From Porodaedalea pini (taxonomy: Eukaryota > Basidiomycota > Agaricomycetes > Hymenochaetales > Hymenochaetaceae): a stretch of DNA of 64,000 nt. Shown here one piece after another: positions 1 through 12,800 of the stretch (position 1 is its first letter; every line of letters begins with the position of its first letter). The notes beneath the pieces are model-generated. The model was not told the DNA's origin. It worked only from the letters and a program-made list of their open reading frames with translations, and ran no database searches. Both the position numbers and the translations under genes were made by a program. Location of the stretch: the NCBI GenBank assembly GCA_002794775.1, contig NBAY01000089.1:62001-126000 (forward strand), written 5' to 3'.

Positions 1-11
1 ATCCCTACAAG

Positions 12-2302
12 ATGAAGGTTGTACAGGAATGGCCAGAGCCGAAAATCAAATGCCAAGTCAGGAAGTTCACCAGATTCTGCAACTTCTACAGGATGTTCAT
101 ATGGAACTATGCAGACATCGCGGAACCCATAATGAAGCTCCAAAAAGAGAAGGAATGATTTCAATGGGACAAAGAACAGCAGAAGGCATTTGAAGAGATC
201 AAGAGGCGCTTCCAGGAGGAAGTGACACTTTCAATACCAGACCATGAAAAACCATTCATGCTCGAATGTGATGCATCGGACTTTGCACTAGGAGCAGTGC
301 TGAAGCAAGAGGATGATAACGGAGAACTAAGACCAGTAGGTTTTTGGTTGCAAATGCTGACACAGACGGAACACAATTATCAGGTCTATGACAAGGAACT
401 CATGGCAATCATTCAAGCATGTTCAAATTCTGGAGGCACCACTTGGAGAGAGCAAAACACCAAGTAACGGTTTGCTCAGATCATGCAAACCTGGTTTATT
501 TCATGAAGATGCAGAACCTGTCAAGACGACAAGTACGATGGGCACAGGATCTCTCACGATACAATTTCAAGATTGTCCACTGGCCAGGGGCCAAGAATCT
601 TGCAGACCCAATATCACGCAGAGCAGACTTTGAACTCAAAGACAAGGATAACACCAACAAAGTGCTGCTAACAAACACAATGTTTGTTCAATCAGACATC
701 ACACGAGGAGCAGTGCAGGAAGCACAGGAAACTCAATTGCAGACTACAGATACAAAGGGACTATTTATCCGAACGCAACGTGCAGAGGTTACATAGCCAA
801 GCAACCTGATAATACAGGCCATAAAACATGCATACGGAACCCAGGCATGGGAACGAGAATATGCAGAAGTCAAAGACAGCAGGTGGAACGGGAAACGACA
901 TGAAGTCGACAGAGAAATACACAGGATTGATGGCAAGATATGGATACCACCAGATGCCAACCTCTGAAGCCTAATCATGTGCAGGAAGCATGATGATAAA
1001 ACAGCCGGACATCCAGGTATAGGGAAAACCTGGGAGCTGATTGAATGATCATACTGGTGGCCGTCGATGCACAAGGACATAATGCACTACATTGATACCT
1101 GTGATATATGTCAGTGGACGAAGGTGCCAAGGCAGGCAAGGAACCCACTGCTACAACCCATAGAAGTCCCAGAGAAACCCTGGGAGCATATAAGCTGTGA
1201 CTTCATTGTCGATCTGCCGGTCTCAACCCAAGGTTATGACACGATACTGGTGGTCACGGATCGACTCACAAAGATGGCCCGCTACATTCCATGTAAAGGG
1301 ATACCGAATGCCAAGCACATGGCAGACCTGTTCCTCAGAGAAGTCTTCAAGCACTATGGGACCCTGAAGAAGATCATCTCCAACAGAGGAACACAGTTTG
1401 TTGGAAAGTTCATGCAGGAACTGTGTGCCATGATAGGCATCGAGTGGCACGCTAGCATGGCATACCATCCACAGACAGACGGTCAGATGGAAAGGCTCAA
1501 CCAGGAACTGGAGCAATACCTACAATGCTACGTGACCTTCTGCCAAACAGAATGGGCAGACTACCTGCATTACGCCGAGTTTGCCTACAACAACCACAAG
1601 CACTTGGCAAGTCAGCAAACACCATTCTTCACGCTATATGGACAACACCCGCACCTAGAAATCCTACCCAAGGAGAGCAATGTCCCAGAAGCAAATAACT
1701 TTGCTCAGGACACACATGAAGCACAACAAGAAGCCTATGCAGTGATCAAAAAGGTGCAGGAAGCCATGAAGCTGTATGCAAACTTACATCGTGGAAAGTT
1801 GCCAGAATACAAGGTTGGTGACAAAGTGCTGGTGGATATGAGGAACTGGAGACGACTGGAACCATCGGCAAAACTGGGACTTAAGTACGCCAGCCCATAC
1901 GAAGTGGTACACACTGTGGGAAACATCTCCTATCGACTCAAGCTACCTGAGACACTCCTGGTTCACCCCATTTTCCACACAAGCCTTCTGAAGCTGTATC
2001 ACTCAGCAGCATACCTGGGCCGACCAATAACCGATAGGCCTCCAGCAGTCCAGATCCAAGGAGAAGAGGAATATGAGGCCAAGACCATCGAGAATTCCCA
2101 TCGGGTACGGAACAAGATCAAATACCAAGTCCAGTGGAAGGGATACGACCCATCCGACGCCACGGAGGAACCATTGGTGAATCTCACGCATGCTGCACTC
2201 TTAGTAAAGGAGTTCCATGAGAAGCACCCGTCAGCCCCAAAACCAGCCAAACTCAATAGGTGGCTCACTAAGCACCTATGGGACAATACGGAAGATGAGT
2301 AA
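12..2302 (+). pseudogene. pol: Element A: 3' part of chromovirus pol (RT end, RNase H, integrase, chromodomain), decayed
   Basis: Begins inside reverse transcriptase (connection region from the ATG at 12) and is cut by the window edge. RNase H motifs follow (LECDASDFALGAVL, then YDKELMAI, SDHANLVYF), with a frameshift near 420-465. The integrase zinc finger (H..H..CDICQ) is around 980-1110. The core runs 1190-1530 with the first Asp in CDFIVDL and Glu in ERLNQELEQ, but the second catalytic Asp is Asn (SNRGTQF at about 1380). A chromodomain lies at about 2065-2240 (YQVQWKGYDPSDATEEP), then the stop at 2300. In-frame stops: TGA at 156-158, 965-967 and 1046-1048, and one TAG at 794-796. The TGAs fall where the family has Arg. 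From 1067 to 2302 the frame is clean. Inactive by frameshift, stops and the integrase Asp-to-Asn change. Confidence 0.9.
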
Positions 2303-4390
2303 GGCCGATACGGAGCATGACAAACATGACGGCAAGCAACGGCTAAGGATGCGGAACCACGAGCACGACATATGACACAAGAGATAAGAAAAAGGGATAA
2401 AAGGAGCAGTCACTGGTTGACTAAGGACAGAACAACCCACTCAGCAGCAATGGAAGCAGAACAACCCACTCGACCTCTCCCCAGAGAACAAACCATATGC
2501 CACATCATGCTCAGGACAACCACACCAGGATACGTCGAACCAACGTATGCCATGGTGGACCCGAATGAATGGTTGAGACCAGGACCAACCCGTGCCTACC
2601 GGTCTAACGGACTCTGAAATGGAGGACAAAGTTCAGGAGGCACCACCCAGAATTGCAGAGGCAGAAATCCTGAGTGCCCAACGTGGCAGGAGCACTGACC
2701 AGGGTGGTGACCAACACTGCCGTAAAGGTTTAGAGATGGGATTCAACAAGGTGGCAAACCCTCTCCACACGCTTTAGTCTTCGTGGGTGAAACTAAATTC
2801 AAAGACAGGAGACCAACAACACACAGTGGACTGAGACTCCCACAGAGGTCCACAGGGGTGTCATTAGTGGCAACACATATACAGCCACGGTTGGAGGCTG
2901 ACACATATTGAGGCCTAGGTACCTTCTGTCAGATACAGGAAGGTGACCGACTCAAGAAAAGTGCAACCTGGCACTTCAATGCACAAGACAAGAGCGCACA
3001 GTATATGCGGTACCTGCGGTGCACTGATATCCTCGATGAAGGACCCAACTAGGGCGGAGACATGCCACCCACATGATCTGAGCCTGAGGCAGAGGCTAAC
3101 GCCATATTGCAGGACAGAGGATGGTCAGAATTCATAGCAAGCGGTACAGGTGGCACAGCGCATGGGATATGCAAATGGGAACGCAATCCATGATGCCGAG
3201 ACCTCACATAGGGGGTAATCCCTACCTCACGAACCATGACCAGAAAGGCAATGATGTGATGGGAACAGGGACATGTCCTAGGATCAGACACGATGGGACA
3301 TGGTTGCAGGCAACATGTATGAGCCTGGCACACGAACATTGGAGATTCACTGGGATTATGGAGACCCAGAAGAACCCAGAGTGACACAGTGGATGCCTAC
3401 CACAGAGATCAAATGGGGCACGCTCGCAGACAAACACTAAGAAGACAAGAACACAAGATTCACTGGGATGTACAGAGATCCAGAAGAACCGAAGGACACC
3501 CAATCTTGGCGTGCACACAACTATGAAGCCTACTATGCAGCTATAGGATCAACACACACATGCAACTTGTGACGTCGCTTGGAGCAATGACAAGCTCGCG
3601 ACAACACTAGAAGACAAGAAAAGCCAACACTAAGAAGACAAGAAACAGCAAGATCGATGATTGGAATACGGCTAGGGTGGAGTACGATCGGAGTGAAGGG
3701 TCAGCTCGCAAAGGACCTACTTGGGGATCAGGAGTACTGGACATCCACTGAGGGCTAGCTGGAAACGCTTGGAACCAGCCGGGCCAACGACAGACATGCC
3801 GATGAGAAAACAGGAAGGAAGTACTGTGGGCAAGGATGCTTGGACGGATTCCACACAAGGGTGTACGCAACTCAAAAGCCTCTACACAACTCACAATATG
3901 CCTACAAGGGTGACCATAGGACATGGGCCATAGGACACTTGCAGGAGCACGTGATGCACACTGTGGGGGCCAGTTGGTAAGGCTTACGAAACCAATGGGG
4001 GACAATGACCGAACTATCCCACCTTAGAATTGCATACAACGCAAGCAACTAGTCAAGCCTACTATGTCGTGCTAATGCAAAGAGCAACAAAAGGACTGAC
4101 TTGCTCAAGATCCAAGGGTATCTTAGAACTCGAGGCAGAAGGTTAAGCCTGAGCAAACCTTACAGATGAATGACACATGCAACTAGGAAGCCTCTGGAGT
4201 CGCAGACCACAGAATAACAACAGACTATGATGGCCAAGAGAATGAGCCATATGGAATGCGCAATGGATACGTGCAAGAACACCACAGAGAACAAGGATTT
4301 TTCCCCACCCAACCCACCCTTCAGGCCTTAACTGGCGCTGATATTCGCGATTTCAGGTTACACCTTGTCAAGACTGTGGCTTAAACCTTA
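2303..4390 (+). other. Element A 3' non-coding internal region
   Basis: About 2.1 kb between the pol stop and a polypurine tract. I see no recognisable protein; short open frames here have no familiar motif. It is unusually long for a gypsy 3' internal region and could hide a lost accessory frame, but nothing supports one. Confidence 0.5.
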
Positions 4391-6564
4391 GGGGAGGGGT
4401 AGTGAAAGAATCACTCATAACGCAGATCCTAGATCAATGGATCGACATCCTGGATATAGCAAGATCAACACCCTGCAACCGATCATGCAGAATCCACAGG
4501 AGTACCTACAACAGGCCAGAGCAAAGGCCTGGATAAAGGATCTACCAAAGACACCGACAGTAGGATGTCTCAAGTGCAAATGAGCACAGCAACTATATGA
4601 GATACTGGAGTTCATGATACTCTACCGTTATGGACGAACAGGAGACTATACGATACAAGCAACAAATGCCAACACAATTGATATGTTTATTGAGTACTGA
4701 CAGAGCCCCACCCATCGGAACCTCGCAACAATGACTACAATGGCAAAGACTCCGGTATCACATGGAACTACCATCAAGTACAGGTTGCAAACCCAGTACA
4801 ACAAGGACGCACATCCTGAGTGTAGGAACACACTCACCACACTATGGATGGAGATACTGAACAACACACACGAATGAAGTAGGACACTGGTGGCAACACT
4901 AGCCAAGAACGTGTGGCAACACATATCACACCAAGAGCATAATGGCACAGTACAATACACCACCTACCCAACTCATGGAGCCATGGCGGTCATGATCCAG
5001 TGCGCTCAAGGAATATACAATTTCCTACCAAGCGTGGCAATTGTCATGGAGGCCTTAACAACAAGAACAGGACCAGTCTGGAAGTCCCTAATACCGGAAC
5101 ATCCAATGGTACTGGATATCCTCAGAACAGTACCTACTGGGATACCAAGACCTCCGACATTCAACATACAGATGACAAGCAGTCCAACATATGCTGGACA
5201 CTTCACAGATGAACCCAATGCCATGGAGGAATGAGTCACCCTCTCTGACGGCACCTGAAGGAAACACAGCATCAGTCAGCCATGTAACGAGGCAGCCAAT
5301 GATGATGCAGATTGGTAACAAGCTTGAGCATGCCATAGCACGCAACTGCGTCTCGCTGATCAAGCAGAGAGATGATTGGACAAGGACGGCTGCACATCAG
5401 TAAGCAAGCCCCACTGCTCACTAATCTGCAGCTAGGCAGTCAGTCAGCAAGCACACGGACCATACACGCATGGACCAGGTGGTGCATGGACCATCTGGCA
5501 CACGGACCAGTTACCCAGAATGAATAGATAGTAAACACAGACAATCAAGGATGACGTAGCTATATAAACCCCTCAAAGAGTAGACACACCCCAATTCTTT
5601 CTTCTCTTCGTACCCTCATCTACTACACACCTTACTCTTGTACTTCACACTACACTTACAATGGAACAAATACATGTTGTCCTATTGCTACTTGTGATAA
5701 CTGCTCTGAGCACCTGGATCCTGGGCATTGTTGTCTGGTGGGCGATGTAGAGTACCGACAAGCGGCCAGTCACTGCAGACCACTCCAGAGGCCATTGGTT
5801 GCATGTTCTGACAAGTATTGATGCGTACTGGACTCAGAATGATTTGCCTGACGCATACTGGACACAGAAGGATCTGCCCGACATTACATCAGCGGATCAC
5901 TCAGAAGATCCCCCTGGCAATTTGGGACGTACCGGAAAGCTTATGTCATCGGAGTCAGTTGGGACACATACCGGAGATCTGCCCGATGATGGGTGACGAC
6001 TCACTGATTGGAGGATCTCAGTTCCAGTGGAGCTGCAATATGACTGGATGATGGACTGAGGCAAATGGGGAAGTTGTCGCATGGACAGGTTTTCTTTTGA
6101 TTTTCTATGTTTCTCTTACATTCCAAATGTTTTCTCTCCAACGCTCTATGTTTCACCCAGTATGCACATTATACTCACTTTGGAATAATTTTCCTGTAGA
6201 TAGAACTCTTGCACCTTGTATTTAGGGACTTCCCTGTCATAGGTAGCAAGGGAGGAAATACTACCGCAGAGTTCCCCTCAGATAGGGCAGCTTCCATGTG
6301 TGCAGTTAGTCTCCACAACAGTTAGTTTCGTGGCAACCTCGTCTTCAGTCTTGTCTCCTGTCTCGTTCTCATTCTCATCTCTGCTCTCGCTATTGTCTCA
6401 TACCAGAGTTGATATCTCACTCGTTCTGGCTCTGTACTGACACTCACATCGGGCCCGGAGCACCTTACAGTATTGACACGTACCAACACGTACCAACACA
6501 TACCAACACGTACCGACGTGTACTGGGTTTTTCCCACACTCATACTGAGGTTAAATTTACTTCA
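4391..6564 (+). repeat. Putative 3' LTR of element A, preceded by polypurine tract
   Basis: A purine run (ggggaggggtag, 4391-4402) is followed at 4403 by TGAAAGAATC, a plausible LTR start. A strong TATA box lies at 5561-5568, then a pyrimidine-rich leader, as expected for U3-R. The right end is unclear, somewhere around 6564-6586. Short tandem motifs occur at 5820-5882 (tactgga units) and 6475-6520 (acgtaccaac units). The matching 5' LTR is outside the window, so length (~2.2 kb) and ends cannot be verified. Confidence 0.4.
5561..5568 (+). promoter_or_regulatory. TATA box in putative element A LTR
   Basis: TATATAAA followed about 30 bp on by a CT-rich stretch (accccaattctttcttctc), typical of a fungal pol II start region. 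Confidence 0.6.
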
Positions 6565-6589
6565 TAACTCAACAGAAACACATCCCCAA

Positions 6590-7033
6590 ATGAACCGCCA
6601 ATCCTAAACAACCCATACACAGGATCTACAGTGACACACAAGCGACGAGAGGCCACCGACAACCCTAAGGAGTAGGGCGGAGAGATAGGCAGCAATTGTT
6701 TTGCAACAAAGGGCTGATCACGTGCCTGCAGACTTGCGATTAGTCTGGTGACTCACACATGGATAATCCCTGGTGAGAAACCGCAATCCTAACAATCACA
6801 CTCTACCTCACTTTACAAAGGACAACTTCAGCCCAGAGGCACATGGGCATTCGTGTCTGGCAGACATGACACAGGAACAAGAGGCCACTGGCAACCCTAA
6901 CAAGTAGGGTGGAGAGAGAGGCAGCAATTGTTTTACAACAAAGGACTGAACATAGGCCTGAGGACCCATTCTTGGTCTGGTTATCATGGGACTGGCTTAA
7001 CACCACCATGAAACTGAAATCCTAACAATTTTT
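6590..7033. repeat. Diverged tandem duplication, ~232-bp period
   Basis: Two related copies: gagaggccaccgacaaccct near 6647 and a similar string near 6879, each followed by ggcagcaattgtttt and caacaaag. Non-coding. Confidence 0.65.
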
Positions 7034-7185
7034 GCAGGTATTCATATTGCTGAGTCTTCACATCTCAAAATCTGCCCTACTTAGGTTGTCCCTCTTGGTA
7101 AACCAAGTCACCACAGTCCCTCTTGGGTTAAGCATGAGCATTAGCCCAAATTGCCCTTCAGATTAGAAGAGTCTACACCCCTACA
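7034..7185 (+). repeat. Truncated 3' end of a B-family LTR
   Basis: Aligns with the last ~150 bp of the element B LTR (9646-9795), including ctacttaggttgtccctct and the terminal cacccctaca. Differences are mainly CpG to TpG/CpA. The rest of this LTR is absent. Confidence 0.8.
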
Positions 7186-7400
7186 CCAAAGGTCTGGAGG
7201 CTACACTGCCACCAAGTTTCAGACTCAGACTTGGTATGGTTGCAGTATGGCTGTATGATGGCCTTCTGGAGTTTGTGCATCTTGAAATATTGGCAGCTCA
7301 GTACCTCAGAGTCATGACATGATGTCTGGACAGTTGGCATCATGATGGACATGGTAAAAATGCTCTGGTGGGCTTGCACTAACTTAGAATCTGCATGAGT
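7186..7400 (+). repeat. Dispersed ~215-bp repeat, copy 1
   Basis: Starts caaaggtctggaggctacac. The same sequence recurs in the same orientation at about 25632-25830 and inverted at about 25985-26195. No coding sense. From 7401 to 7582 nothing further is recognised. Confidence 0.75.
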
Positions 7401-7582
7401 ACAATGAATAGGTCTTTGAAGTTAGCTATCCAGAGATAAATTTAAACAACTTTCATCATTTATCTTCAGCTAAATCAAGTGCATAATTCTCATCTGCTTT
7501 ATGTGTAAATAATATATAGACAGCCTTGACCAAAGCTCTAAGAATTAGTAATATCCAACTATAAATCCTTCTTTCTACTCTA

Positions 7583-8300
7583 CTAGTCAATAATAATTGG
7601 GTTTGCAAAGCTGCCCTGGTTGCCAACATGTGGTATTGCCTCTACATCATCCAAATCCCAATCATAATCCTCTCCTTCAACAAGAACTCCATCATCATCA
7701 GCATATGCAGGTGGAGGAGGAGGGTGTAGCAAACAACCAATCATGGCATAATTGAGAGTAGATATCAAGTGGTATGCCACTAGATGCATCTCTGAATGAT
7801 CATCCATATCCCAGTGGACAGGTTCATGCCTATCTCTGAAAGTTAGGACATAGTAGTAAAGCTGTGAGTAGCATGTGCCCTGAACATGATGCCACTCTAG
7901 CTTTGCTCCCATAACCTGGCCTAGTGTGTAGACAAAGATAGGCCTGAATGGATCATCAAAGTTAGAGATCCAAGCACCAATCTGTGCACCATAGGGATGC
8001 AAGGCTATGCCAATCTAATAGAAAGGCTTATTATATCTGAATATGAATGCAAAGCTCAAAATTACTTACTGGGATAGAATGAGCCCTGTTCCTAGGGAGG
8101 GTGCAGCCTGGATGCTGTGAATCCTGTCTCTGGGTGTATCCAATCATGGATCCAGTCAGAGCAGCAGCAGAGGGTCCCATGATGGCCATAGTGTCATACC
8201 TATCCCCTGGTTGCTCATGAAAGACAACATGGGGGAAAAGTTGAGACAAGGCTGCAAGATAGCCATCAGGAAGGTCTGCATGTGCATTGGGGACAGGCAT
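7583..8300 (-). CDS. Spliced gene of unknown function, 220 aa
   Basis: Two coding exons: 8300-8070 and 8014-7583, joined over a 55-bp phase-0 intron (GTAAGT...TATTAG). The ATG at 8300 is supported by an in-frame stop just upstream in the spliced leader, a 48-bp leader intron (8355-8308) and a TATA box at 8415-8408. The product is soluble-looking, with no signal peptide or membrane segment. It is rich in aromatic residues in the middle (CYSQLYYYVLTFRDRHEP) and has a proline run (HPPPPPAYADDDG) before an acidic tail ending in NPIIID. I do not recognise the family. It has no internal stop, unlike the transposon genes around it. Its promoter abuts the ~170-bp repeat array, whose far side carries another small spliced gene in the opposite direction. 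Gene model 0.75; function unknown. Confidence 0.72.
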
Positions 8301-8307
8301 AGTAATC

Positions 8308-8415
8308 CTAAAAAGGATTCAGATAATGAGTTAGGAGTTGGAGAGATGTGCTTACCTCTAAGTGAAGGGGGAGGAAGAATGACTCTAAAAGCTCAGATCT
8401 ACTCCCTCTTTTATA
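8308..8415 (-). promoter_or_regulatory. TATA box and 5' leader intron of the 7583-8300 gene
   Basis: On the minus strand TATAAAAG (8415-8408) lies ~53 bp before a leader intron with donor GTAAGC at 8355 and acceptor TTTTTAG at 8308. The spliced leader then reaches the ATG at 8300. Confidence 0.65.
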
Positions 8416-8986
8416 GATATCTCTCCTGCTAAATTTTAGGGTACCTGTACGCCATTAAAGTGACTCTGAGTGCCCCTGATAGCACCCAGAGCTTCCTGGC
8501 ATCAAATTCCAACTTTCCTGGCCAAGGGAACTAACTGGATAAGGGTACATGACTTCTATGCATGTCTTCCATTATCCTACCGATATTTTTGATGTTTTGG
8601 TACCTGGAAGGCTGACACACTCAAGACAGTGTGAAACAGCATCTAGAATACATCTGAAGCACTTCTGAGACGGTTGTACATGTCTATCACACTTAGCTGA
8701 ATTCTTTCAGGGTGCATAATTTGTTTGATGTAAACTTGCTCCATTTCTGCCAATGTTTCGATGTTTTGGACACTTTGACACATAAAAGTCTTCAAAATGA
8801 CTCAGATAGTATATAGATGACTCGTGAAAGATATGTGAGACAATACAGCACGCTTGGATCGCTTGTAAGAACTGTTTGATGGGTGCAGAAACTTTATGCT
8901 GAAGGTCTGGCCCTCCTCTGCTGATCTTTTCTGTTGTTGGAAACCCCGGAGCCTAGGCAATGTTGGAAGCGATGGAAAGGGTCCAT
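8400..8986. repeat. Left part of ~170-bp monomer array (monomer types 2, 3, 4)
   Basis: The landmark motif CTRCCG or variants occurs at 8577, 8747 and 8918, i.e. every 170-171 bp. The following bases mark three monomer types that match, in order, types 2, 3 and 4 of the array right of element B. The last monomer ends in gagcctaggcaatgttgg...gtccat, where element B begins. AT-rich, non-coding. Confidence 0.8.
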
Positions 8987-9795
8987 TGTAGCGATTAACC
9001 ATCGCCTACGCGCCGGCCGAGTCTCTCCCCCTTCACTTACACTACTCCTTTGACTCCCTTTACCGGCCGCCGAACATCACCATTTGTTCATTCATAATCG
9101 GTGGCCGACTCTTTGTGATAATTCTGGGGATGCACACGGTTGGACAGACGGATACCATACGAGGTCGGTCAGCACATGGACGACCGACAGTCGTGGGCAC
9201 GGGTGGAAGGAATCGGATGGACAGGATGAGGACGTGGGATATGGCAGTGCAGTGGTGGTGGACGAGAGGGCAGGTTGGACACTACAACATCACTCCGCGA
9301 CGATCGGCTGCGTGATGTGCGCAGACCGATCGCCGACTCACTCTCACATTTGTTCTCACAGACTCGGCCGAGTCTTGCACCGCTTTCCCCGCACTAGTTT
9401 AGTATAAAACCACAGTAGTTCAAGCAGTAAAAAAGGAGAAGTTCCCCCTCTACCGATAGACAGCATCAATCTATTACATGCAGCTCTATGCACTACTCGC
9501 CCGACTCTCACTCTGAAAACAATAGTCACCGACTCTAAATCTCAAAACTCCCGACTCTCCGCCAAAGTCGCACTCCGAAAGTCCTTGGCCGCTGCCCTAA
9601 AGTGCCGATCCTACCCAACCGAGTCTTGGTCCAACCGGAATCCCGCAGGTATCCGTATCGCCGAGTCTTCAGATCTCGAACCGGCTCTACTTAGGTTGTC
9701 CCTCTCGATATACCGAGTCACCGCAGTCCCCCTTGGGTTGAACACGAGCGTAAGCCCGGATCACCCTTCGGAATAGAAGAGTCTGCACCCCTACA
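8987..9795 (+). repeat. Element B 5' LTR
   Basis: Starts TGTAGCGATTAACC and ends CACCCCTACA; 809 bp, the same length as the 3' copy. TATA-like tataaaac occurs at about 9401-9408, followed by the CT-rich strand (ccccctctaccg). Confidence 0.93.
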
Positions 9796-9797
9796 AC

Positions 9798-9812
9798 TGG
9801 AGCCCACCGCGA
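9798..9812 (+). other. Element B primer binding site
   Basis: TGGAGCCCACCGCGA lies 2 nt after the LTR, the usual position and TGG start of a tRNA 3'-end primer site. Element C has nearly the same site (47804-47788, minus strand). I cannot say which tRNA. Confidence 0.75.
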
Positions 9813-9822
9813 GGGGGACAAG

Positions 9823-12800
9823 GTGCCTCGCCTAAGTACCAGGTCGACGTCTGAAGCTCCTCGGCGCTCTACGCGCATACAGGCAAAGGCCCAGGAAGAA
9901 CCGAGCAAACCACCACCACCACCCAGAGGACGAGGCCGAGGAAGACCAAGAGGACACCCACCGGCTTCAGCCGCTCCTCGTAGTTTTCACGCCCCCAGAG
10001 AAGCATCGTCGTCACCATTTCGCCGCTCCAGAATCACAGACCCAGAAACCACACACCAAAACAACGACCAACAGCAGCCACCGTCCTTGGCTGATCCAGA
10101 ACCGACACAAGAACGAGGACAACCAGTCGAACCTAGAAGGATCCTACCTGATCTCATCGAAACCCCGATATCACTCCGTATCCCAGGAAGCTTTATAACC
10201 GGCAATAGGTCTCACCTCAGCATCAGCAGCACACCGCTCAATCAACAAACACAGCGAACAAGCGCGACCCCTGAAAGTGAGGAACAGAACCCGGGATTCG
10301 AAGGATACAGGAGTCCAACCAGAGAACGGAGTCGATCCAGATCCGAGGAAGTAGTCAGAAGGTTGGTATCACCAGGGCCACGAGAATCGGCAACACCATA
10401 TCGAAACCAGTCCCTAGGATCGTTGTCACCCCGAAGACCAGCGTCACCACTCAATTGGAGCAGACAAGTCAGCAGAAGAAGGCCCAACGAGCCTCTAATT
10501 CAAACAGAAGGACCAGTAGAAGGACCAACGGAACGGAACCTCGAGCCTGAGAATCCTACCCCCGACGAAGAAGAACGATCGGCCCCAGCCTCACTACAAA
10601 ACCAGTCTGACACATCGGAGGAGGACATATCACCACCAGCGCCACCACCAACTCCGGAAGGAGCGGTACCTGTCCCAAGAACGAGAATCGTAGATCCAAC
10701 ACCGGAACCTCGGTCCCCGACTCCGGAACAGCCGAGATCGACACCACCCCCGACTCCACGAGCACTTACACCGGCACCGCCGACTCCCCGTACCGTGGCG
10801 CCTCCAATAATCAGACTAGTCATGGCCAATTCTACTACACAAGGGTCGAGTCAAGTACCGGGACAAACTCCAGCAACGGGACCAGCAACACAAGCCGTAC
10901 CAAACACCATGAACCCACTTCCAGATCTGGCCGAATCTAGGAATTTACTGATCACAGGACCAAACCCACCGGTGCCAGGAGCAACAATGCCGAGTAGACA
11001 CGACAAACGAGCTCCCACTATGAACGCCGATGTAGAACCAGAAGGGATCCCACGATTCTTCGAAGAAGTCAACATTCTCGGATCAAACGCAGGTATCACC
11101 GAGCTACAGAAAATCAACTGGGCACGTTACTATGCACCGGTATGCGAGGAACTACTATGGTCAACTCTCCCACAGGCACGGCAAAACGATTTCGCATCAT
11201 TCAAAACAGCCGCGCTAAGCTTCTACCCGGCGGCAACGATAAGATATACGTACGGGGATCTAATCAACTTCATCGCCGAGAATTCCAACAAGGTTCTCAT
11301 GAGTACGGCTGCCCTGGGAGAGTACCATCGAAGCTTCATGCGGATTACGTCATACCTGGTTCAAGAAGGAGTCATTTCGGAACTAGATCAAAAACGGTTC
11401 TATCGAGAAGGTCTAAATCGACTCACCAATCAGCATCTCGAACAACAGCTTCGGTTGGTTGACTTTCGACACCCAGCTGGCGTCCCCTGGGACATCCAAG
11501 TACTGTACAACGAACTCGACCGACTCATAGCAGGAGGAGTCCTGATGACGGGACCAGGAGCACAGCCAGGATACGCAGTACCGCAGTACGGAACGTTCGG
11601 GGCACCCGCAGCGGCCCCCTATTTTACTCATCAACACGCCACCGCAGCACCTGACTCGTACACACCATCGCCCATCGTCAAACGGGAGGACTCAGAGCTA
11701 AGTCTGATCGCACGTATGGTATCAGACTTACAGGCAGAAATAAGGGACCTCCGGAGCGAACGAAAGGAAGATTACCGAAGGCGAGACTATGAGGATCGGT
11801 ACGCTCGGGATCGGCAGTATGCCCCGAACGAACCAAGGGACTATCAACGACCCGATGAGTACGGACGACCACGCGAGGAATACAGAGGACCACCGAGAGC
11901 CCCTCCGCCGGCCAGAAACTTTCAGGCAAGAAGTACAGAACCCCGAACGTGCGCAATGTGCCACAGCACCGGACACCTATTCAGGAACTGTACAATCAGG
12001 GACACATTGCTGAACCGGCGATTGTTGGCCCTGGATGCACAAGGATTCGTGGTAATGCCAGGAGGAATGCGACTACCACTGGGACCTCAAGGCTCCTCCT
12101 TACTGGACCGAATGAACCTATACTACCGAGATCACCCCAACGAAGTCCCCCAGGGCACAGCTCTTCCAGTAGATATGACGGCACTACGAGATCCGCCACC
12201 GCACCAAACAGCAAATCTGTTCGATGCATACTACCCCGCCGTATCAGGACCAAGCATCCACACACCGACCTGGCCATATGAGGAGGCAGCCCATATCGAA
12301 GAGATCGAGGATGAACATGCTGCAGAAGGGAAGAAGGTACGGTTTGACGATACAAGCAACCCGCATGGCCAGCAGAGATGATCGGCAAGATTGGCCAAAA
12401 TAGGAAAAGCCGACCCTCCGTCATCCGGACGAACGACAAAACCAGCGAAGGAGCAGGGAGGACACGAACCAGCAATGAACTCGGGCGTATCACCAACTGG
12501 AACAGTCAAGGGAAAGGAGAAGGAACCAGCAGAAACTAGGACCACAGAAGAATCGGCACCTGACCATCTGCCACCAGACGAACCGACACCAATCCAGGTA
12601 GCACCACCACGGGAAAGGACGGAATCAAAGCCTGGACCACCCAAACCAACGATAGACATCCAGAAGCCTCAGTTCAAGTACAGCACACCGGCCAATGACC
12701 CCGCAACGGTCGATACAGTATTTCACCGATTCTTGGACGCTACGATGTCGATATCAGGACGAGAACTATTGGCAACATCCCCCGAAGTCAGACGAAAGTG

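Noticed and set aside
10500..10829. Antisense open frame within element B gag
   Set aside because: Gly/Val/Ser-rich shadow of the Pro-rich gag strand; no start context, intron or conserved motif.
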